The notes below the pieces were generated by a model that was given only the letters and a program-made list of their open reading frames with translations, searched no databases and was not told the DNA's origin. A stretch of 64,000 bases of DNA, taken from positions 7,081,725 to 7,145,724 of the forward strand of contig CM034129.1 in the NCBI GenBank assembly GCA_019914995.1, in the 5' to 3' direction. Shown in pieces: positions 1 through 12,369 of this stretch. Position numbers and translations under genes: made by a program. The DNA is from Acanthochlamys bracteata (lineage: Eukaryota; Streptophyta; Magnoliopsida; Pandanales; Velloziaceae). Numbering within the stretch: the first letter of the stretch is position 1; every line of letters starts with the position of its first letter.

Positions 1-1340
1 CTACTTTCCTGGCTAGAGTGGAGAATAAGCGAATAACAAAAGAATTATAATCGACTTACACTCCTCCACAAAGCTCTAGAGAAACTCTTTGTCAACTCCT
101 CTTGTTCTATCTTAGTCTATTACATTTGTGAGACTTGGTCCCAGGTCTAACTGCCTCATCTTCTAGCCAACATTCGAGATACACAACAAATTTCCAATCT
201 CGTACTAGCATATCTTGAGACTTCTCTCCAAAATTTGTCCTATCAATTTCTTCATGTTTGTCCTTCCGCCTGGAGAATCCAAACCTTCTTTAGAGTCTCC
301 CCACTTGTGACCTTCACCAATCTCCGCTACTGAAAACTACCTTCCAAGATAGTACCCCTTTATGCCAACAGTACTTACACCAACAATCCAAACTCAATAC
401 ATGATAACTAATTGACGCCTATGGCTTACTAAAAGACAACTACTCTATGGCTTCCCCAATTCATAAATGTAATCTATCTCTTGCATTCGCATAGCTGACT
501 CCACATCTGACTCATCAACCACTGTTGCTAACACGCTAAGCTTCCACCACAACTGCTGATGTCATAAGCAGCTACGCCAAATAATTCGAACCACCATTGC
601 TTTTAAACTCTAGCTCCCTGTAAGCTGCTACCTGAAACTTGCCACATCTATCTTTCGATGAACTAGCATCCCTACTCTTGTTCTCTGAGATTCAACCTAC
701 AGTGTCTAAGAATACTACAGACTCGAGCCATGTTCCGTTGATCTTCCACGCAATGCCAGCGAATTACCTGATTGTTGCGTGCTTGACTTCTGTTCTTTGT
801 TTCTACTCCTATTTTTCTTGACAAGCACAGCTGACACCTAACATAAGACTTATACTAATATTATTAGTCAAGTTGATGACGAATTGATCAAACAAATCAA
901 GAAAAACTTTGAAGTGGAATATCTGGTTGCTCCACTGATTCTAATGCTTATCCTAACGACGTAAGCTGAGAAAACAGAGTATTTAGAGTGCTGGTGTGCT
1001 TAGAGACTAATTGTGACTCCACTAGCTAAAGAGTACACAATTTTCTCTACAAGAATATCTTCTTGTGCAGCGATTTAGCTTCGTACAACTCACACAATAT
1101 GTTAAAAGTTTTCTTCGCAGGCTTCTACTTACAAACATTCGACAATACTTCATTAGCAAATGCTAAATGAATCTCGCTATTGTATAGTGCCTCATCTTCC
1201 TCTATTCTAATTAGTAATATGGTCCGGTCGCCCCTTAATAGTGACATTTGTATTCTTTTTAACAAGAATTGCATCATCCTTATCCTCCACGATGAAAAAT
1301 TCTTCCTACTAAACTTCTCAATTTCATATATCATCGCCAT
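1..1340 (-). pseudogene. Copia LTR retrotransposon gag remnant, partial at window edge
   Basis: Reading the minus strand from 1340 downwards gives a Copia-type Gag with several stops and frame breaks. It starts with EIEKFSRKNFSSWRIRMMQF, followed by the typical later blocks LCELYEAKSLHKKIFL and TLNTLFSQLTSLG near 1110-950. A degenerate zinc-knuckle region follows, recognisable from KSRDASSSKDRCGK around 690-640. Gag normally packages element RNA; here stops in nearly every block make it non-functional. The start codon lies 11 bases downstream of a primer-binding site, which fixes the orientation. Protease and later domains would lie towards or beyond position 1; I cannot read them with confidence below about 400. 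The family (Copia) is clear, the exact lineage is not. Confidence 0.8.
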
Positions 1341-1350
1341 TTAGAACTCG

Positions 1351-2050
1351 GCTATGGTACCACGTGTTACTAACTGATTAATACAATCCAAAAGCAGAGC
1401 CACTCTTGACAAGCGCTGTGAAAATACCAAAGATCTTATAATAAAATATAACAATTAAGAAATACAATAGAGTATGACAATTATGAAAGAAAACTCTCAC
1501 CATTTGATAAAAAAATCTATAGACAGTACAAAGAAAGAGTTCACTACTAAAATTGAATTACACTCATCACTCATTTGGATAGAACAACTAATGCTCTACT
1601 GTCAGTAACAAAGCATACTCAATTATAAATAGTACAAATAAATTTCACGAGAATACACCAGATAATGCCCCACACTCGCGTGTGTTGCTTTTGAGTGCAC
1701 CGACACGATGTGCACGCCTAAATAGTGCGAGTGCTCGCATTTGCCTGAGCTGGCGCTTCTGATGCTACTCTAGCTGCACCTGTGTACCCACCATTCCTAA
1801 TCTGGTTAGTTCCGACCATCTAGCCGTCGCGAGCTCCGTCAAGTTCGTTCATCGCGGCACCTATCCACGAAATCTCCATCTCCTCCAATTAGCCAGCTCA
1901 ATCGGATCTCCATTGTTACGGAACACTTTTCGACATCGCCTAGAGCCTAACTTCTCCCTCAGCTTCAATAGCTTCTTCTTTGATTGCTCCAGCTAGTTTG
2001 GCCTAGTTTGTTTTACATGGGTTACAGATCAGATCAGACCCTATCGTCAC
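1351..2050 (-). mobile_element. Copia primer-binding site and probable LTR
   Basis: On the minus strand, positions 1362-1351 read TGGTACCATAGC, a decayed version of the plant initiator-Met-tRNA primer site TGGTATCAGAGC, directly upstream of the gag start. The LTR should therefore end (CA) near 1365 and extend to higher coordinates. A TATTTATAATT promoter-like box sits on the minus strand near 1635-1625. The GC-richer stretch 1670-2050 fits U3 sequence, and a TGACGATAGG near 2050 may be its first bases. The outer boundary is inferred only; no second LTR or target duplication is in the window. Confidence 0.5.
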
Positions 2051-3085
2051 AAAACGCATGCAAGAGTAAAAACATTAGTCCCATTTTAATAAAAATTAGA
2101 TAAAAATATATTAATATATTAGATAATTTCATAATTCATTAACTTAAACTTTTTGATTTGATTGATTTTATATGAACCAAAACCTTCAAATTTTCTTTTT
2201 TAGTTAGCTTCTCTGATATTATATTTCTAAATAGTAGTATCAGAGGCGATGATTTGGCTGAAAATTCGTTGCACGTAATAACTGTCACTGATAATAAGTG
2301 AGTAGATTAAGAGCATGACTCATATAGACATTCGTATAGCATGAAAAAGGATTCACAATAAATTTGGCTTTGATAACTGGCTCTTGATCGTGAAGGAAAA
2401 ATGTGCAAACCCTGTGTTGTATTCTCGCTAACACTTCTCTTATGTTTTTACTTCTTATTTGATGTTCGCCATTTGTCATGACTTCCATGATCCGGTCATA
2501 GACGAGAGTCTCTAGACATGAAATTCTCTAAATGAATATACCTAACGTACTGTAAATTTGATACCACCACCATTCGGTCTTTGTATTTCTTATCTGAACT
2601 TCTCTCCTCAAAAAATATATACGACTATATATCATGAACGATAGTGGAACTTAAAGCTAACGTCAAACAAATGTACTAGATGCTCAAGCTGGATAGAGTT
2701 TCATTGTTAAACACAGAAATAAATGTTAATACGATAACATGTTTCAATATATAGATTTGAATTTCATATTGCCAGTAAATTTTAGAACCATAAGCTTACA
2801 ACATTAGTATTTTGTTAAACCCAACTCCACTGAAATCCAATATGATACTAATTTGTAATCCCTAGGAACAGTACATATAAGCTAATAGCTTACACAGGTG
2901 AAGAAGTACTCTTTCATAAAATTTGGAACTAAAAAAATTGCTGCAAGACTAGGTCGAAACCAAAACCAATTATTCAAAAGAAAAACTTAGATGACTTATT
3001 AAGTTTTTAAAAGGAGAATTAGGGCTAAACTGAAGGAGGTTCAAACTGGAACTAAAAGGAGAATAAATTTTTCAAAGTACATTCC
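2051..3085. other. AT-rich intergenic stretch, nothing recognised
   Basis: No coding exon, RNA gene or repeat boundary could be supported here. The short open frame on the minus strand at 2285-2488 has no recognisable family features and no splice context. Confidence 0.5.
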
Positions 3086-3415
3086 TGTTGGGCCTCCAAG
3101 TTAGGCTAGGCTTGGGTTAGTAGCGTGTAGGGCTTGATGAGACCGAGTGAAAGACGGACTAGTTTGGTGGGCTAGGGCCGGATTAGTAGCGGAGGGGCCT
3201 GGGCTGGTGCCAAAGTGAAAAACAGACTAGCTAACTTGGAGGTGGTCCGGCCATTTCATGTGGGTTGGGCCCGAGTGGACCACAGGCAGTGGGCTAACGA
3301 TTACGCCCATAATAGTCCCACGTTGGTGAGTCTTTGGATTGGGTATGTCTTATAAGTAGGGATCTTTGCCCACAGAGGTTGGCAATCGCACCCCAGTGTG
3401 AGGCCGTCCCCTACA
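3086..3415 (+). repeat. 5' LTR of the TRIM
   Basis: It starts TGTTGGGCCT and ends CCCCTACA, with the TATAAG promoter box at 3351. The orientation as 5' LTR follows from the adjacent primer-binding site at 3418. Confidence 0.9.
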
Positions 3416-3463
3416 AGTGGTATCAGGCGTTGGGGTGAAGCCACCCGTGTTCTTTGGGGAGAT

Positions 3464-3789
3464 TGTTGGACCTCAAGTTAGGCTAAGCTTGGGTTAGTAG
3501 CGTGTAGGGCTTGATGGTCCGAGTGAAAGACGGACTAGTTTGGTGGGCTAAGACCGGGTTAGTAAGCGGAGGGCTGAGGTGGTGCCCAAAAAAAAAATTG
3601 GCTAAGCCCAGAAGGTGGTCAATGACTCGCCTTGGATTGGTACAGTGGACCACGGCAGTGGGAAGTAACATTACCCATGGCTAATAGTCCCGCGTTGGTG
3701 GGTGTTGGAATGGATATGTGCTTATAAGTAGGGAATGCTAACTCCTAAGAGGTTGGCCAATCCTTTTAGTGTGAGGATCCGATACTACA
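3464..3789 (+). repeat. 3' LTR of the TRIM
   Basis: It starts TGTTGGACCT, immediately after the polypurine tract, and ends GATACTACA just before the ATTCC target duplication. It carries an A-run around 3590 that the other LTR lacks. Confidence 0.9.
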
Positions 3790-3794
3790 ATTCC

Positions 3795-4648
3795 AATCGA
3801 TCAAACTAGTAGCTTTGCATCAGCTTCATGCCATATGTTAGAATTTAAGTTATATCACCATATGCTCATGCCATATCACCTGGGTAAAGCTCACAGTCGG
3901 CTTCTGGAGTTTGCACGATGTAAGATACTAAAACACAAGGCACTTTAAGAAGAATTTTGTCATTTAGATGCATGAAGGGAAAAACCAAAAAGAAAAAGGA
4001 AAGAGAGAAAGAAAGCAAGAAAGAACACATTCAACAATGATTATTATGCTGTAGCCCTTATGCAACAAACCAATACCTCTATGCTTCGATAATTTATGGT
4101 GACTGCTTAAGCTAAGCTGTCATGACAGGCACTTCTAAACAATTATGATTATTAATTCTAAAATGCCCACCAACACTAAACTTATCAGAGCACAAGTAAT
4201 ATGTCCTTCCACAAAGAACATTGTATGTCACCTCGAGGAAAAGTTACCAACGCTGGGGATGGTGTCTGCTCTATATGTGTTTCCATCAGTGGTTGGTAAA
4301 AGCCCTTTCAGTTAAACCTAAAATGATAAAATAAGAATCAAAATCCATTGAATTACTAGGTTCATATTGGTGTAGACAAACCTCTCATACAGGCTTTACC
4401 ACCATAGGAGCGTGGATTGCAAATAGAATTCATGACCCCATTAATTCAAGCATGTGCCACATTTCGTGCATATGACTAGTGGAGACCAAATCAACTCATG
4501 ACAGAAACACTGAGTAGAAAAAAGAGAACATTTCTAGTATTTCATTGGATGGTGGTTGTCCCGAACTGGGTAACACACAAATTTTTACTCTCTCCACCCA
4601 CCCTTGCCGTTGCTCCACTATTGTGAAATGTTATCATTTTGTGATCTT
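3795..4648. other. Intergenic / 3' flank of the coiled-coil gene
   Basis: No exon is supported. The 3' UTR and polyadenylation region of the minus-strand coiled-coil gene must lie in the upper part (just below 4649), but I see no decisive signal. Confidence 0.4.
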
Positions 4649-7430
4649 CTACCTTTGATCCATCACCAACCCTTTCAGCATTACTTCGACACTAGCACTT
4701 GTGAATCTGGCGCCCGCCAACATTGTTTCCCGGAGTCCCTTCACTGAGAGGTATCTCTGAACATCTTCGTCAAGCTCTACTTTATGGCTTTCTGTAAAGC
4801 CATCACCATCGCAGATCCTGGCTTGATTCAACTCGAACCAAGGTTTTTGAAGATCTTCACAAAAACTCCATTGGCTTTCTAGCAAGGCTCTATCAAAGGG
4901 AAAGCTTCCTTTTGATGATTTCTCAGGTTTAACATCCTCCCCATCCTTAATTTCCACTCCTGGCCAAAACTTGGATTCATTATTGTCAGCTCCAGCAGCA
5001 TAACTCCAACAATAGTGTCTACTTTTACTGTCCATATTGAGCTCAATTGAATGCAAGTCGCTATCGGTTGAGTCTTCTCCATTGTCCTCTGCTTCTTCCT
5101 CTACTTCTCCCTCCTCTTCAAGCTGTCTTTCATTTTCTTCATTCTTTATTGAATCTTTGTTCAAGTTTCCAACAATGACCTCATGATCTCGGACCTCCAG
5201 CTTGTTAGCAGTTGCACTTGTTTCATTCATCCTATTTGCTTTCAGGAATACCTCAAGCTCATTTCTCAGTTGTTCCACAGCAGCATTCTTCTCCTCATAG
5301 TGATACTTAGCCTCCAAGAGCTTCATATGAACTCTTTCCTCTCTCCAGATATCAGCTAGCTGAAGCATTTCTCTCTCCTTTTGTAGCTCTTCCCGAACCT
5401 TGATAGATTCCTTCTTTAACTCCTCAGCTGCGGCCTTATCCTCCCCAATTTCCCTCACTAATTCATTGCATACCTGCTCAATTATTTCTCTTGAGCGTTT
5501 CTCATTCTCAAGATCTTTATTGACATTTGATAATAAGGACTTCATGCTAGCCAACTCCACTCCAAGTTTTTTGTTAAGCCTCTCCGTCTTTTTTCTAAGC
5601 TTCTTCTCTAACTCAAGTTCTTCCATCATGGGGTTTGATGCTGTCTTAATTCCCTCTTGCCCCTTGATTGTCCATGCTAACTTTTCTCCTAATGACTGGC
5701 ACTTGTGACAGTTCACCTCAACATTACAATATCTCTGTTCTTGTACCAGCAGGTCAATCTGTACTAAGGCCCTATCCAGCTCACTGTGCAGACCTGACAC
5801 AAGAGAAGTGCAGGATGTTGAATGCTTCTGTGCCAGTCCACAGGTCTGAGTTAGAACTTGTATAAGCTCCTTTGTTGCTCTTAACCTCCTCCTTATATCT
5901 TTCAACTGGCTTTTGCTTCTTTTCGCTGAAGGAGTACCATAGCCTCGAGAGCAAGTATCAGCCTGTAGAAACAACATTTTTTATGTAAGAAGCAAACTAA
6001 TAGCCTCCATCTAAATTCTCTATGGTGCAAAACAACATCTGAATGAATATTGCAAGAAGTGTGTGATTGTTATATAAATTCTTCAATATGTTTTGCTTCA
6101 ATCTGCATGAGATTAAAAATCATTCTCAACCCAGATAAAAGATCAGTGCATTAGTTTCTACAATCACCAAGACCAACTTAGTTCGGTTAATACTACATTC
6201 ACATAACATAGCATACTATAGAACACCAAGAATACTGAAACAAAAGAACATAGGAAAACAAAATTCTTTCCGGATACGCAAAAGAATCAATATTGAAAGT
6301 AAGTATGTAAAGCATCAATATTTTACCATGAGAAAACTTTGACATAAAAAAGAAGGAATAGACCATCATAAATTAACAGTCATGAATCACTAATAGTCCA
6401 TTTGGGATTGAGTTTGAAACCATGGCTTGGAGAACTTTTGCTTTTGGAAAAGTGATTTTGCGATTTGATGTTTGTTAAAAAATTTTCGAATCATGGTTTG
6501 GTGCCTCATCATAGGAGAATGACACTTCCAGAATCAAGTTTGGAGAAGAAATTCAATGATTCTCCAAAAACAATTCACCAAACTCAATACCAAAATGAAG
6601 TCTACAATAGGTGAGAATGGAAGGTCCACTATTGAGTTGGAAAATGAACAAGATCATCTTGCAATTCGCTACAGTTATAGATTCCCAATAAATTTTAAAA
6701 AATTGGCCAGAATTATTCACCTCCATCATACTGGTTGTGCTTCGAAATTCACAAGCTTTTTGACTTCCCCCCTTGTAACATAGCGTTTGTGAGATTGGAG
6801 AGCCCAGTCTCTTGTGGCTGCTAGATTTGGATAGACTAGATATCTACATTATTATCAACATTTAGATTATGGACATATCACAAAAATATGTAAATAAACT
6901 TTTTCAGTTTTTATAAATTGCATTACGCACAAGTTGCCTACCTCTGATGTAGGGCTATTATGCAACAGATCAGACAAGCTGTGAGGGACAGAATTCCGCT
7001 CACAATACCTCCCTGTCTTGTTTCTAGCCTTCATTTCCTTATGAGATGTGTAATATTGTAGTTCTTCAGTCACCTGTGGTGCAGGGACCCCGTTCATTTC
7101 CCAAAGAGCATTAGCAAGCTTTCGAGCTGAGACATAGGCTTCACCACCTTTCCTAGCATTGCCAACCAGCTGGTATTGAGACAATTCAGAACTGCAAGTT
7201 GATGAAGATGGGGACCTTGCATTAATCTTCCATAAAGGGACCGGCGTACTCGAGCTGCCTCGTTTAGCAACTAGGATAGCTCGCGTGAAACGGTGATTCT
7301 GCATTAAGGTAGATGATGATGAAGCGGATAAGGAGCCCTGCTTTCTGATCTTGCAAGCCGCCTTAGCAAATCCATCTGCTTGTTGATCGTATCTTGGCAT
7401 TCGGAATGTGGGAGTTCTGGTGTTCTGCAT
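4649..7430 (-). CDS. Plant coiled-coil protein, USO1-like (At1g50660/At5g41620-type family)
   Basis: Two coding exons, 6942-7430 and 4649-5962, join in phase 0 (GAG|GTAGGC donor, CTACAG|GCTGAT acceptor), giving about 600 residues. Exon 1 has a basic, serine-rich N-terminus with KIRKQGSLS, the block FTRAILVAKRG..TPVPLW, and SARKLANALWEMN. I recognise these from the plant family annotated as intracellular protein transport USO1-like; its function is essentially unknown. Exon 2 is a long charged coiled coil (about residues 170-430), then an acidic run rich in E and D, and ends AGARFTSASVEVMLKGLVMDQR-like. The start is uncertain. The bases before 7424 (TTGTTATGCAG) look like a splice acceptor, so ATG 7430 may be intronic and the real start could be the ATG at 7400. 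A 5' UTR exon with donor GTAAGT at 7956 fits that model. Confidence 0.82.
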
Positions 7431-7956
7431 AACAACAGGGAAAACTTGCTGGCAAAGACTAGTTTCTAGTTAGAAGAGCATAGTGATATAAAAAATGATA
7501 GTTTACAAAGAGCCAAATAAACAAGCAGTCAAAGGAAAGCTTTGGACAGCAAGGGTAGCATAAAATTTAGAATTTTGATTACATGGAAGACATGGAAGAT
7601 AAAATTGAGGGGAAAATCAAGGCGTAACAAAGTGTTCACAACATACCAAAATAATTTCCATTTTATAGAAGAAAATTACTGAGAGAAACAGAACTAGCCA
7701 GCCACAATCATGCTCCACGCTGACTTTAGCTTCGACTCACCAAATATAACAAAATCAAGAATCAAATTCTCAGAAATATAACCTAAAAAAAAGGTAGTAG
7801 CAGAAGACACAAACAGCACGCCATTTTATTGTTCACCAATTAAAATGCTGACAAAAAGCAACAACAACTTAACTTCAGTAACCCTCCGATTTCCAATAAA
7901 AAAATATTCTTTAGAAAAAAAAAGGAACAAAAAGAGGAGTAGAAACAGAAACTTAC

Positions 7957-8290
7957 CAGAAGAGTTCACCAACAAAAAAATCCCAACTTGCTACCTATTT
8001 CTTCTCGTCAAAACCAAAAACAGAAAACTCCAGCAAACATCACTCTCTCACCCTGAAGAAGAAACGAGATAATCCGCTAATGAGAGTATAACAAAAATTC
8101 CCGGGCATCTTTCCTTTATTTCAACATTGCTTTCTCTTCCTTTACTTTGTTGTTGTTCTTGTTCGAGAAACTGGAAAAGTTGAAGATGGATGGATGGACA
8201 GTTGTTTTCAGACTGAGAGAACTGTGAATGTCACTCTCTCCCTCTCTCTCTTTGTGACCGTGCGTGTTATGTCGGGATCGTTGCTTCTCT
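7957..8290 (-). promoter_or_regulatory. Probable 5' UTR exon and promoter of the coiled-coil gene
   Basis: On the minus strand the sequence reads as a CT-rich leader ending TTCTG|GTAAGT at 7957/7956, followed by an intron running to the acceptor at about 7424. Short upstream ATGs in the leader close quickly. The CT microsatellite (GAGAGA/CTT runs at 8230-8315) is typical of plant core promoters. The transcription start cannot be placed. Confidence 0.45.
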
Positions 8291-8499
8291 TCATCTTCTT
8301 CTTCTTCTTCTTAACCACCGTCTCTGAACCGAACCGTTTGAACCAATAATTACCCACGTTTACAATTGTACCCCTCGGATAAATATAATATAAAAATGAC
8401 ATGATTTCACGGAAAGAAAAAATTTTATTTTTTTGGGAACCACATACATCTCTGCATCTGGTGTAGAAGTACAATATATAATTCAATTTAACTCTTTAT

Positions 8500-11400
8500 T
8501 TCAAAATTTATTTAAATTGAATTCGAATTTAGTTTCAAATAAATTTGGATAAATTTTAGACTAACTTAAAATTAATTTGATAAATTAAATAATTTTAAGT
8601 AGGTCTAAATTGATTCAAATTTAATCTATCTAATCTATATAATTATTTTATATAATATATATTAATTAATAATTATAAAATATTAGAATGATTATTATTT
8701 GTAATTTATATTTTATTTATTTTAATTTATTATATTTTGATTAGTTTTTACTGAATTTATTGATTTTCTTAAATTTAATTTTTTTTTTTTCTTGGATATA
8801 CCTAGAAATTTTTATCTAAGTTAATTTTTATGATTACCATTTTAATAATTTAATTATTAAATATATCAATTCAAATTTAATCAAAATATTAAATAAATTA
8901 GATTAGAGTTAATAATTTTAATAATATAAATATATAAATTTAATTAGTGTTGAATAATTTAATTTAATTATTAAATAAATTGATTAAAAAATAAATTATT
9001 AACTTATATTGTCACCCTAAAGTCGTGTCCAAGCTTTATAAAATCCATACAAACTATACAACACAATTCCGCTATAAAAAATTTTTTTGTTAACGAATTA
9101 TTTCGACTTATCAAAAATTTAAACTCAATAGTTTTAATAACTATAAAATGCTCCAATCACTCTTAGTGATTAGTTTTGCATTTAGATCAGTATTTGCATC
9201 TGGCTTTTCATTTCTCTTTTAAGATAATATGAATAAAGACAATAAGCTCAATGCAAATGCTACACATTAAACTCAAATATCTATATGAATTTTAGTTAGC
9301 ATTCTATCATTAGATTAAAACGATGTTTATAATTACTAAAAAAAAGAAACTTTTGCAAAAAAATGAACTTTTAGATTTTTTTAAAAACAAGCTTATTATT
9401 TTTTAATGTCAAAATAAATTATATGCATAATAATTTTATGACATGTAATTTATTTATATTTTCTTAATTTTAGAAAAATATTTAAAGTACTGCAAAATAC
9501 TTCTTTAAAAATAAAAGTCTAAAAAAGGAATTAAATAAGTTGGACAAAGGTATGCTAAATATTTTCTAAATTGGGATCTATGTGCTTAATATACTCATCT
9601 ATTTAGGATATGCAAAATTGTGGTATAACTTGTTTCAAGAGTGGACGTACAAATAACTTCCCCAATCTAACTGGAGTTATATTATTTCACAAAAAACCAA
9701 AGCTCACAGATGATACTTTCGGCTTCAAGTACACCAAACCCACCCCGGACCGGTCTATATTTTGCGAAACATTATAACACAGGGTTGTAAAATGGACTGG
9801 ACGCCTTTGTTGCAAAATTAATCACGATTAGTAGGGGTGTTTCTGAGAACTGTTAATGGTTTGGATTGGAACAATCTCTGGATAATGACACTTGCTACAA
9901 TTTAGGTGAATAATGGACAAAAATCACATGCTTAGCTTATCTTATAAACAATATAAGGCGTGAAAGTTGCATGAATCATGAATGGTATTCTTTTTCTATT
10001 TTTCCATTCTTATGGGGAATCTAGGTTTCAGTTGACATTAACGTGCGTATACATAAATATTCGTTAAGACAAAAGGGATTACAACAAATGTTCCATTATA
10101 TATGATTCTCTATTACTAATCAAGATTTAACTTATAATAAACGTTGTCTGTTATCATTAAGCACTTGTTGCTAATAGTATAAATTAATTATTTACTAGAT
10201 TATCAAGATTGAAATTTTATATATGATTATTTTGCTTATTTAGGATCATAAAATTAGAATTTAACTGAAATCGTAAAATCTTATTTATCACTTATCGGTA
10301 ACTTTTTTATAAAATTATTAAATTTTTTTAAATTTAAATAGTACTTATTAAAATTGCTAAAAATCTAATACATAATTTTTTTACTTTTTTTTATTGTAAT
10401 AAATTAATAATATTCATATTTGTGTTTCAAATGAACTATATAATTAATAATTTTTTATATTTTATTTAGCTTATTATCACAATCTCTTTACAAACTATAT
10501 TATTAATTTATAAATACATATTTATATAATTATACTTGTATTTGGAAAACTCAATCTCTTATGTAATCAAAATCAATCAAGTGACAAGCAATCGTCTTTA
10601 TCATCTTAAAATAAAGAGATAAAAAAAAATTCAAAATACCTCCGCACAGAATAATTTTTTGCTCTAATAGCACATCACTCATAGAATAAATTAAACACAT
10701 CGCACCCGCTATGAAAAAACGAATCTTCTCTAACTATTCCAGCTGCGTTCAAAATCTTTAAGAGTTCTTCTGATTTATGAAGATTTTTTATAAACTGAAA
10801 TCATATGATCGTAGTAAGACCGAAATTTTAAGAATTTTAGAATTAAAATTAGAATCTTAAGGTTTGAAAATAAGATCGAGATCTTGTGTTAAATAGAATC
10901 GTTCTGTTGATGTAAAATCATAAAATCGTAAAATTTTATTAAATGTGGATTTTAACTACCATGATTATTTATTTCTAATTTGTTGTTCGGAGAAGTTATT
11001 CTATATAATCAAGTGGACTGTGACATACTGAAGATGCACGTTCTAAAGAGCTCGGCGGCAGGTGAACTAGAGAAGTACTTAGATTGTGTTTAGATATGAT
11101 TACAATGATTGCTTGTAAAGTAGTAATAAAATTTGAAAGAGTTTTTTGGTGAATAGTTTTCACTTAAATCTGATTTTTGAATTGTATCATCATGGTCGTG
11201 TTTTCCAATGTGCGTTCATCATCCATATTCTTTTATGGAAGCCTTTCAATTTTTGTTCTCAAACTAAATAAATCGTGGCATCAACCAATGCTAAATAATG
11301 TCTACTAATGTCCACTAGACTTTAATCATAGGAATGCTACTAATGTCTTCATTGTTTGGTTCATTTGTTTTACTTCTTTAAGAGCCTCTTGGTTAAAACA

Positions 11401-11990
11401 AAGGACAGATACTACTAAACTGTTTGTTAATTGATGATGGTTAGTGGACATGTTACACTTATATTTTTTGTAGATATACTATTGATTACACTATTGATTT
11501 TTGTTTGAACTTTTAGCATGTTTTTGTTGTGACTTAAAACATAGAAATATTTTGCAATTTTTTGGACTCTAGTGGCTTATTGCTCTACCTTCTAGCACTG
11601 CTCTGTTAGACACAGAATTAGTTTATCATTAGTCGTCCTGTATATACATCTCTTCATAGTAGTAATGACAACGTTGTTTTCTCCTTTGATAGAATTCTGT
11701 GTTTTAGCCTTAATGATGCATTTCTGGTGATGCTATGTTCATTAGTTTGAATGACGTTCTTTAGTTCTATTGTCCTATATTCTTTATTTGTTCTGACTAC
11801 ATGTTTGTTAAGTATGTAACTAGATAAAATATTCTGACTTTGAGAGGTCGTCTTTGTTATCAGATTTAACTCCACATTAAGAAATTGGGATGACAGAGGT
11901 ATATTTGCTTTTAATGAAGCATAAATATATGGTTTTCTTTCTTCCGTCAGTAGAAAAGCATGTCAATGGAATTTTTCTATGGAATCATTT
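8500..11990. other. Very AT-rich intergenic DNA
   Basis: About 3.5 kb with no supportable gene. The stretch 10780-10960 carries repeated AAAATCGTAAAATC-like words with inverted counterparts, the same word set as at 51770-52300, suggesting a decayed MITE. The minus-strand open frame 11654-11875 shows no family features. Confidence 0.5.
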
Positions 11991-11993
11991 CAG

Positions 11994-12240
11994 GGAAACA
12001 TAGCGCGGTAGCTAAAGAAAGAAGGAGATAAAGTCTCTCCTGGTGAAGTGCTTTGTGAAGTTGAAACTGTAGGATGCTTAATACTGTATCTCTAACCTCA
12101 TTTTTTTAGCTTTGTGATCCCATCATTTATCTTTTGTCAATTAGGACAAAGCAACCATGGGGATGGAATCCATGGATGAAGGCTATATTGCAAAATAGTA
12201 CATGAGAATGGGTCACAAGGCATAATAGTCGGATAGGTAT
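11994..12240 (+). pseudogene. Pyruvate dehydrogenase E2 lipoyl-domain pseudogene fragment
   Basis: Two exon pieces survive with their intron. 11994-12068, after an acceptor TTTCAG, reads GNIAR*LKKEGDKVSPGEVL and on to CEVET, then GT at 12069. From 12145, after TTAG, it reads DKATMGMESMDEGYIAK, including the DKA lysine that carries lipoate in functional E2. Past 12195 a one-base loss shifts the frame and KIVHENGSQGIIVG can still be read. A tryptophan codon has become TAG and further stops follow. In intact plants this domain belongs to the mitochondrial or plastid dihydrolipoamide acetyltransferase; the match to E2 is by family knowledge. Retention of an intron argues for a DNA-level duplication rather than a processed copy. 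Confidence 0.85.
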
Positions 12241-12369
12241 CTTCTAAATCTATAAAATATGTTGCCTTGAGAAACATCATTCAACCTGAAATGTACCCTA
12301 TAGATAATCTCTTTGTCATAAATTATTTGATTATATTGTATTGTTAACAAAAATAAAGGCATTGATTTT

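Larger units (their letters stand above)
3086..3789. mobile_element. Complete TRIM (miniature LTR retrotransposon), 704 bp
   Basis: Two diverged direct repeats, 3086-3415 (330 bp) and 3464-3789 (326 bp), each start TGTTGG and end CTACA. The first is followed after two bases by TGGTATCAGGCGTTGGGG (3418), an initiator-Met-tRNA primer-binding site. The second is preceded by a purine-rich tract, TTGGGGAGA (3454-3462). Only 48 bp separate the LTRs, so no protein can be encoded. The flanking 5-mers at 3081-3085 and 3790-3794 are both ATTCC, a perfect target-site duplication. Both LTRs keep a TATAAG box (3351 and 3723). Mobilisation must have depended on proteins from another element. Divergence between the LTRs, including indels, points to an old insertion. 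Confidence 0.93.

Noticed and set aside
3086..3789. Cassandra-type TRIM carrying a 5S rRNA promoter
   Set aside because: No 5S A-box or C-box-like sequence could be found in either LTR.
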